Shown here: one piece after another, positions 7,792 to 11,622 of the stretch
How the letters are laid out: every line of letters starts with the position of its first letter
Numbering within the stretch: position 1 is the first letter of the stretch
Assembly (NCBI GenBank): GCA_020741375.1
Contig: DYZF01000267.1
Location: 1 to 11,622, forward strand
Direction: 5' to 3'
DNA length: 11,622 bases
Source of the DNA: Tessaracoccus flavescens
GTDB taxonomy: Bacteria > Actinomycetota > Actinomycetes > Propionibacteriales > Propionibacteriaceae
The notes under the pieces: model-generated
The model's database searches: none
The model's input: the letters and a program-made list of their open reading frames with translations, nothing else
What the model was told of the DNA's origin: nothing
Position numbers and translations under genes: made by a program

Positions 7792-8522
7792 TGTACACGC
7801 GAATCGTGAGGCTCGAAGCACCTGAGGAAGTCAGCGCGCTCGCAGCCCAGCGTCTCCTCGCGCGCATCATCGAGCTCCAGCGCACCGGCGAGACTGTGCA
7901 CCTGTGTCTCACCGGCGGCAACGCCGCCAACAACATGTATGAGCGTCTGGCCGAGCTCGCCGTCGGGTCCGACCTCAACTCCGAGCTGTTGGATCTCTGG
8001 TGGGGCGATGAGCGGTTCGTGCCGGCGACGGACCCGGACCGCAACTCGATGCAGGCGATCACCCGTTTGGCGCGAACGATCCCCATCAAGGCCGGCGACA
8101 CGCACATGATGCCCGCGAAGGATGGGCGCAAGGACTCGCACGAGTGCGCGGCAGATTACGAGTCCGAGTTGGGTGACACCCGCTTCGACATCCTGTTGCT
8201 GGGAGTCGGCGAGGACGGGCACGTCGGCTCGATCTTCCCCAACCATCCGAGTTTCGAGCCCACCAGCCGCAACGTGATCGGTGTCACGGACGCGCCGAAG
8301 GCACCCGCTGAGCGAATCTCGCTGACCATCCAAGCCATGAACCGCTCCACCGAGGTGTGGTTCCTCGCCACAGGCGAATCGAAAGCCGACGCTGTAGCCA
8401 GGGCGGTGGATGCCGACGCCACGATTCCCGCGGGCCACGTCCACGGGTCGGAGCGCACCGTGTGGTTCGTGGACGAGGCGGCGGCCGGCGGGCTCCCGAC
8501 GCAGTACCGCTGCTCGTTCTAG
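7791..8522 (+). CDS. pgl: 6-phosphogluconolactonase
   Basis: Pgl hydrolyses 6-phosphoglucono-1,5-lactone to 6-phosphogluconate, the step after Zwf, in the cytoplasm. The 243-residue protein belongs to the glucosamine-6-phosphate isomerase/6PGL (NagB-like) fold. It carries LTGGNAANNMYERLA (about residues 39-53), the active-site strand LLDLWWGDERFVPATDPDRN, and FDILLLGVGEDGHVGSIFP, whose GEDGH contains the catalytic His. This is the short Pgl/DevB type and not the beta-propeller YbhE type. ATG shares one base with the opcA stop, so translation is probably coupled; GGGAGA lies just upstream. A hairpin 12 bp after the TAG stop probably ends the zwf-opcA-pgl transcript. Confidence 0.95.
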   Translation: MYTRIVRLEAPEEVSALAAQRLLARIIELQRTGETVHLCLTGGNAANNMYERLAELAVGSDLNSELLDLWWGDERFVPATDPDRNSMQAITRLARTIPIKAGDTHMMPAKDGRKDSHECAADYESELGDTRFDILLLGVGEDGHVGSIFPNHPSFEPTSRNVIGVTDAPKAPAERISLTIQAMNRSTEVWFLATGESKADAVARAVDADATIPAGHVHGSERTVWFVDEAAAGGLPTQYRCSF

Positions 8523-8534
8523 CTCCGCCAACGA

Positions 8535-8570
8535 CAACGGGGTGACTGCCGGTTGGCAGTCACCCCGTTG
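8535..8570. terminator. Bidirectional terminator hairpin between pgl and rbpA
   Basis: CAACGGGGTGACTGCC (8535-8550) pairs perfectly with 8555-8570, giving a 16-bp stem with a GGTT loop. It lies nearly centred between two facing stops, 12 bp after pgl and 15 bp after rbpA, so it can serve both. No T-run follows on either strand; U-poor terminators are common in Actinobacteria. Confidence 0.8.
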
Positions 8571-8585
8571 AACGTCGACGTGAAA

Positions 8586-8942
8586 TCAGTAGATGATCTC
8601 GCCGGAGGCGCGACGTGCGCGCAGCGCCGAGACGGCCTCTTCGAGGATCTGTGCGGCCTCAGCGTCGGTGCGACGCTCCTTCACGTAGGCCAGGTGAGTC
8701 TTGTACGGAGTGATCTTCGGCGGCGGCGGAGGGTTCTCCTCATCCGTGTTGGCCGGGAGGCCACACCGTGGGCAATCCCACGACTCCGGGATCAGCGCGT
8801 CTACCGCAAAAGCGGGCCGGGTGACATGGCCACCGGCGCAGAAGTATGAAACGTGGAGCCTCGGCGCGGAATCCCCGCGCTCTGCTTCACCCATGGGACC
8901 GGCGCCGACACGGCTGCCGCGAATGGCGTTGCCACCTGCCAC
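8586..8942 (-). CDS. rbpA: RNA polymerase-binding protein RbpA
   Basis: RbpA is an actinobacterial general transcription factor that binds RNA polymerase and group I/II sigma factors and stabilises the open promoter complex. The 118-residue protein closely follows the Streptomyces-type sequence: N-terminal AIRGSRVGAGPMGEAERG, a central zinc-binding barrel, the basic linker PPPKITPYKTHLAYVKERR, and a C-terminal sigma-interacting helix. Zinc ligands appear complete as Cys35, His39, Cys57 and Cys60, unlike the mycobacterial form, which has lost some. The start is GTG with AGGAGA (8951-8956) about 8 nt upstream. It follows secG on the same strand after 46 bp with no hairpin, so the two may be co-transcribed; no clear promoter was recognised in that gap. 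Confidence 0.95.
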   Translation of the reverse strand: MAGGNAIRGSRVGAGPMGEAERGDSAPRLHVSYFCAGGHVTRPAFAVDALIPESWDCPRCGLPANTDEENPPPPPKITPYKTHLAYVKERRTDAEAAQILEEAVSALRARRASGEIIY

Positions 8943-8988
8943 TTTGTTGTTCTCCTAGTAATCAGTGAAAGTTTGGGAAGGGTGGCTG

Positions 8989-9249
8989 TCAGACACCGAT
9001 GCGGTACAGCACGAGCAGACCTACGACGGTCAGCGCCCAAACGATCCCCAAGACGATGGTGATCCGATCCAAGCGACGCTCGGCCGTCGACGCTCCGCCC
9101 ATGGACGTAGACATGCCGCCGCCGAAGAGATCCGACATTCCGCCGCCACGACTCTTGTGGAGCAGAACGGTAGCCGTGATGAGAACGCTGATGAACATCA
9201 AGATGACGGACAGCGTCACGATCGGCCAGGACACCAAGGGGACAATCAC
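8989..9249 (-). CDS. secG: Preprotein translocase subunit SecG
   Basis: SecG is the small non-essential subunit of the SecYEG translocon in the cytoplasmic membrane. The 86-residue protein has the family layout: a first membrane helix (about 6-30), the conserved loop LLHKSRGGGMSDLFGGG, a polar Ser/Gly stretch, LDRITI, and a second helix (about 64-83). The start is the main uncertainty. A GTG at 9285 would add 12 non-hydrophobic residues and has only a distant AAGG. I prefer the GTG at 9247-9249, because a TAGACT box ends 7 nt before it and there is no ribosome site, as expected for a leaderless mRNA; a further GTG lies at 9232-9234. A strong hairpin separates it from tpiA upstream, so it needs its own promoter. 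Confidence 0.92.
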   Translation of the reverse strand: MIVPLVSWPIVTLSVILMFISVLITATVLLHKSRGGGMSDLFGGGMSTSMGGASTAERRLDRITIVLGIVWALTVVGLLVLYRIGV

Positions 9250-9256
9250 GCGTGGA

Positions 9257-9262
9257 AGTCTA
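9257..9262 (-). promoter_or_regulatory. Predicted -10 box for a leaderless secG transcript
   Basis: The minus strand reads TAGACT here, the same hexamer as the predicted ctaB -10 box. Seven bases (TCCACGC) separate it from GTG 9249, so transcription would begin at or next to the start codon. The -35 region is weak, which is usual in this group. The absence of any ribosome-binding sequence and the upstream terminator both support it. Confidence 0.5.
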
Positions 9263-9305
9263 ACCGACGGCGCCGATATATCCACATTCGGGGAGCCTTA
9301 GAACG

Positions 9306-9348
9306 CACAGACGCGGCGCGAGCCGGATGGACTCGCGCCGCGTCTGTG
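9306..9348 (-). terminator. Terminator hairpin after tpiA
   Basis: CACAGACGCGGCGCGAG (9306-9322) pairs perfectly with 9332-9348, a 17-bp stem with a 9-nt loop. It begins 9 bp after the tpiA stop in that gene's direction. The following bases (CGTTCTAAGG) are not a T-run, so this is a U-poor stem terminator or an mRNA-stabilising end. Confidence 0.8.
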
Positions 9349-9357
9349 ATGCTGAGA

Positions 9358-10143
9358 CTAGGCAGGCAGCTGGTAGAACCGCACGATGGCGGCGAACTCG
9401 TCGGGCTGGAGGCTTGCGCCACCCACCAGACAGCCGTCGACGTCGGGCTGCGCCATGATCTGGGCGACGTTGCCGGACTTGACCGAACCGCCGTACTGGA
9501 TGCGCACCGATTCGGCCGTGGCCTCGTCGTAGAGAGCAGCCACCTCCTGACGAATGGCGCCACACACCTCCTGCGCGTCCTCAGGCGTGGCGACCTCGCC
9601 GGTGCCGATGGCCCACACGGGCTCGTAGGCGATGACGAGACCGGCAACCTGCTCTGCGGTCAGGTTTGCCAGCGTGCCGCGCACCTGGTTCAGCGTGTAC
9701 TCGACATGGGTGCCTTCCTTGCGGATGTCGAGGCCCTCACCGACGCAGATGATCGGGGTGATGCCGGCCGACAGGGCCTTGGCGGCCTTGGCGTTGATGA
9801 TCTCGTCGGTCTCGCCGAAGTACTGGCGACGCTCCGAGTGGCCGACGACCACGTAAGTGACGCCCAGCTTCGTGAGCATCGAGGTAGAGATCTCGCCGGT
9901 GTAGGCGCCGTTGTCGTGCTCGGAGACGTTCTGAGCGCCGAGCTGGAAGTTGAGGCGGTCGCCGTCGATGAGCGTGCGCACGGTGCGCAGGTCGGTGAAG
10001 GGCGGGATGAGGACCGCGTCGGTCTTCTTGGGATCCCATTCCTTATCCACCAGCGTGTAGTGGAGCTTCTCAACCAGTCCGGTGGCCTCGATGTGGTCGA
10101 TGTTCATCTTCCAGTTGCCGGCCATGATGGGTTTGCGGGTCAT
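9358..10143 (-). CDS. tpiA: Triosephosphate isomerase
   Basis: TpiA interconverts dihydroxyacetone phosphate and glyceraldehyde 3-phosphate in glycolysis; it acts as a cytoplasmic dimer. The 261-residue length is normal for Actinobacteria. All catalytic parts are present: AGNWKMN with Asn10 and Lys12, VVVGHSERR with electrophile His102, and the loop-6 region [10 protein letters not shown] with the general base Glu174. The phosphate-binding [11 protein letters not shown] and CLVGGASL motifs follow. Its ATG shares one base with the pgk stop (TAATG), and the ribosome site GGAGGAG lies inside the last pgk codons, so the two are almost certainly co-transcribed and translationally coupled. A 17-bp hairpin follows the TAG stop. 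Confidence 0.97.
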   Translation of the reverse strand: MTRKPIMAGNWKMNIDHIEATGLVEKLHYTLVDKEWDPKKTDAVLIPPFTDLRTVRTLIDGDRLNFQLGAQNVSEHDNGAYTGEISTSMLTKLGVTYVVVGHSERRQYFGETDEIINAKAAKALSAGITPIICVGEGLDIRKEGTHVEYTLNQVRGTLANLTAEQVAGLVIAYEPVWAIGTGEVATPEDAQEVCGAIRQEVAALYDEATAESVRIQYGGSVKSGNVAQIMAQPDVDGCLVGGASLQPDEFAAIVRFYQLPA

Positions 10144-11357
10144 TACTTGTTCTCCTCCAGTACGGAAATGCCGGGCAGTTCCTTGCCCTCAAGGAACTCC
10201 AGCGACGCGCCGCCGCCGGTTGAAATGTGGCCGAACTCGTCGTCGGCGTGGCCGAGCGCACGCACCGCTGCAGCCGAATCGCCGCCGCCGACGACCGACA
10301 GGCCGTCAACCTCGGTGAGGGCCTTTGCCACCGCTGCGGTGCCTTCGCTGAGCTCCTTGATCTCGAACACACCCATGGGGCCGTTCCAGAACACGGTCTT
10401 GGCGCCCCTGATGGCGTCCGCGAACAGCTTCTCCGTCTCGGGGCCGATGTCGAGGCCCATCTTGGACTCGGGGATGTCGTCGACAGAGACGATGTCCACG
10501 TCGCCCTTGACGGCGAGGTTCTCGAAGTCGGCGCCGTCGGCGACGCGGGCGTCCACCGGCAGGAGGATGGTCTTGCCCGCCGCCTCAGCCTGCTGCAGGT
10601 AGCCCTTGCAGGTGTCGAGGTTGGACTCGTCGAGCAGCGATGCGCCGACGTTCTTGCCCTGGGCCTTGAGGAAGGTGAACATCATGCCGCCGCCGATGAC
10701 GAGCGTGTCGGCCACCTTCAGCAGGTTGTCGATGACGGACAGCTTGTCGGCCACCTTGGCGCCGCCGAGCACGACGACGTAGGGACGCTCGGGCGATTCG
10801 GTGAGCTGCTTGAGGACGTCGACTTCCTTGGCCACCAGCGAGCCGGCAGCGTTCGGCAGGAGCTTGGCGACGTCGTAGACGGACGCCTGCTTGCGGTGCA
10901 CGACGCCGAAGCCGTCGGAGACGAACAGGTCGCCGAACGCGGCGTACTTCTCGGCCAGAGCGGTGCGCTCGGCCTCGTCCTTCGATTCCTCGGCGGGCTC
11001 GTAGCGGACGTTCTCCAGCAGCGCGACCTCGCCGTCCTCGAGGGATTCGACGGTGGCCTTGGCGGACTCGCCGACGACGTCCTCAGCGAGCTTGACCTCG
11101 GTGCCGAGCAGTTCGCCGAGGCGAGCGGCCACCGGGGCCAGGGAGTACTTGGGGTTGACCTCGCCCTTGGGGCGACCGAGGTGGGCCATGATGACGACGC
11201 GCGCGCCCGCTTCGCGGAGGGCGGTGAGCGTGGGCAGCGCGGCCTTGATGCGACCGTCGTCGGTGATGTTCTTGTCGGCGTCCAGCGGGACGTTGAAATC
11301 GCAGCGGATGAGAACGCGCTTGCCGGAGAGGTCTCCGAGCTCAGCAACAGACTTCAT
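10143..11357 (-). CDS. pgk: Phosphoglycerate kinase
   Basis: Pgk transfers phosphate from 1,3-bisphosphoglycerate to ADP in glycolysis. The 404-residue length is normal. N-terminal substrate-binding motifs are [12 protein letters not shown] (Arg18, Asp20, Asn22) and AHLGRPKG (His59, Arg62). The C-terminal nucleotide-binding domain has [21 protein letters not shown] and [14 protein letters not shown]. The frame stays open to 11432, but that extension runs through the hairpin after gap. I start at ATG 11355-11357, which has AGGAG (11363-11367) 5 nt upstream and begins with the usual [10 protein letters not shown]. It overlaps tpiA by one base. gap lies upstream on the same strand, 109 bp away, with a hairpin between. 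I could not recognise a clear promoter in 11358-11401. Confidence 0.97.
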   Translation of the reverse strand: MKSVAELGDLSGKRVLIRCDFNVPLDADKNITDDGRIKAALPTLTALREAGARVVIMAHLGRPKGEVNPKYSLAPVAARLGELLGTEVKLAEDVVGESAKATVESLEDGEVALLENVRYEPAEESKDEAERTALAEKYAAFGDLFVSDGFGVVHRKQASVYDVAKLLPNAAGSLVAKEVDVLKQLTESPERPYVVVLGGAKVADKLSVIDNLLKVADTLVIGGGMMFTFLKAQGKNVGASLLDESNLDTCKGYLQQAEAAGKTILLPVDARVADGADFENLAVKGDVDIVSVDDIPESKMGLDIGPETEKLFADAIRGAKTVFWNGPMGVFEIKELSEGTAAVAKALTEVDGLSVVGGGDSAAAVRALGHADDEFGHISTGGGASLEFLEGKELPGISVLEENK

Positions 11358-11401
11358 GTTTGCTCCTAGATGAGTTCTTGTTCGTGGGAGGGGTGATGAC
11401 A

Positions 11402-11443
11402 GCGACGGCCCTGCGACCCCGCGCGGGATCACAGGGCCGTCGC
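11402..11443 (-). terminator. Hairpin between gap and pgk
   Basis: GCGACGGCCCTG (11402-11413) pairs with 11432-11443. The pairing continues inward with mismatches to CCC/GGG around a GCGC loop. It starts 23 bp after the gap stop in that gene's direction, with no T-run. It is either a terminator or attenuator that lowers pgk-tpiA read-through from gap, or an mRNA processing/stability element. Confidence 0.65.
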
Positions 11444-11448
11444 CTAAG

Positions 11449-11460
11449 CCACTGCAGTGG
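11449..11460. repeat. 12-bp perfect palindrome downstream of gap
   Basis: CCACTGCAGTGG is a perfect palindrome 6 bp after the gap stop and 5 bp from the long hairpin. It could be a dyad protein-binding site or a small extra stem of the gap 3' end. Nothing in the sequence shows which, and chance is possible. Confidence 0.3.
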
Positions 11461-11466
11461 TGTGGA

Positions 11467-11622
<156 letters not shown>

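Noticed and set aside
10227..11369. 380-codon + strand frame opposite pgk
   Set aside because: Repetitive Val/Gly/Asp/Leu composition typical of antisense to a GC-rich gene; pgk on the minus strand is unmistakable.
11358..11432. 25-codon upstream extension of pgk
   Set aside because: It would run through the hairpin after gap, has no family similarity, and ATG 11357 has an AGGAG at 5 nt.

Overview
The window comes from a high-GC actinobacterial chromosome. Codon third positions are strongly G/C, GTG/TTG starts are common, and the marker genes are typical of Actinobacteria: opcA beside zwf, a zinc-type RbpA, and the gap-pgk-tpiA-secG order. Gene content and protein style suggest Propionibacteriaceae or a close relative; that placement is an inference from familiarity, not a database result. 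I see no mobile elements, CRISPR arrays, tRNAs or rRNAs. Gene density is high and every reading frame looks intact; only the two genes at the window edges are cut.

Left part (1-5191): the C-terminal two thirds of an M3-family zinc oligopeptidase runs in on the + strand and converges, 10 bp apart, on a minus-strand cluster. Read in its own direction, that cluster is ctaB (heme O synthase), then a galactose-1-phosphate-uridylyltransferase-like protein of the DUF4921 type, then a 14-TM DHA2 drug exporter. Gaps are 13 and 35 bp, so the three may be one transcript.

Middle (5192-8585): a 154-bp divergent intergenic region separates ctaB from zwf-opcA-pgl, the oxidative pentose phosphate unit. Zwf makes 6-phosphogluconolactone and NADPH, OpcA is needed for active Zwf, and Pgl hydrolyses the lactone. 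opcA's RBS overlaps the zwf stop, and pgl overlaps opcA by one base. tkt and tal, which often lie between ctaB and zwf in Actinobacteria, are not here. A perfect 16-bp hairpin sits between the convergent pgl and rbpA genes.

Right part (8586-11622), all minus strand: gap (only its last 51 codons), pgk, tpiA, secG, rbpA. pgk and tpiA overlap by one base. Strong hairpins lie after gap and after tpiA, so the glycolytic cluster is probably divided into gap, pgk-tpiA and secG-rbpA units. secG has no ribosome-binding site but has a TAGACT box 7 nt before its best GTG, which suggests a leaderless mRNA.

This is mostly a conserved central-carbon housekeeping region and I did not find a clearly new system. 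The most interesting items are the GalT-like protein, which keeps the full N-terminal zinc and nucleophile set but lacks the usual C-terminal metal-site histidines; the likely leaderless promoters; the missing tkt-tal; and the hairpins that split the glycolytic cluster.
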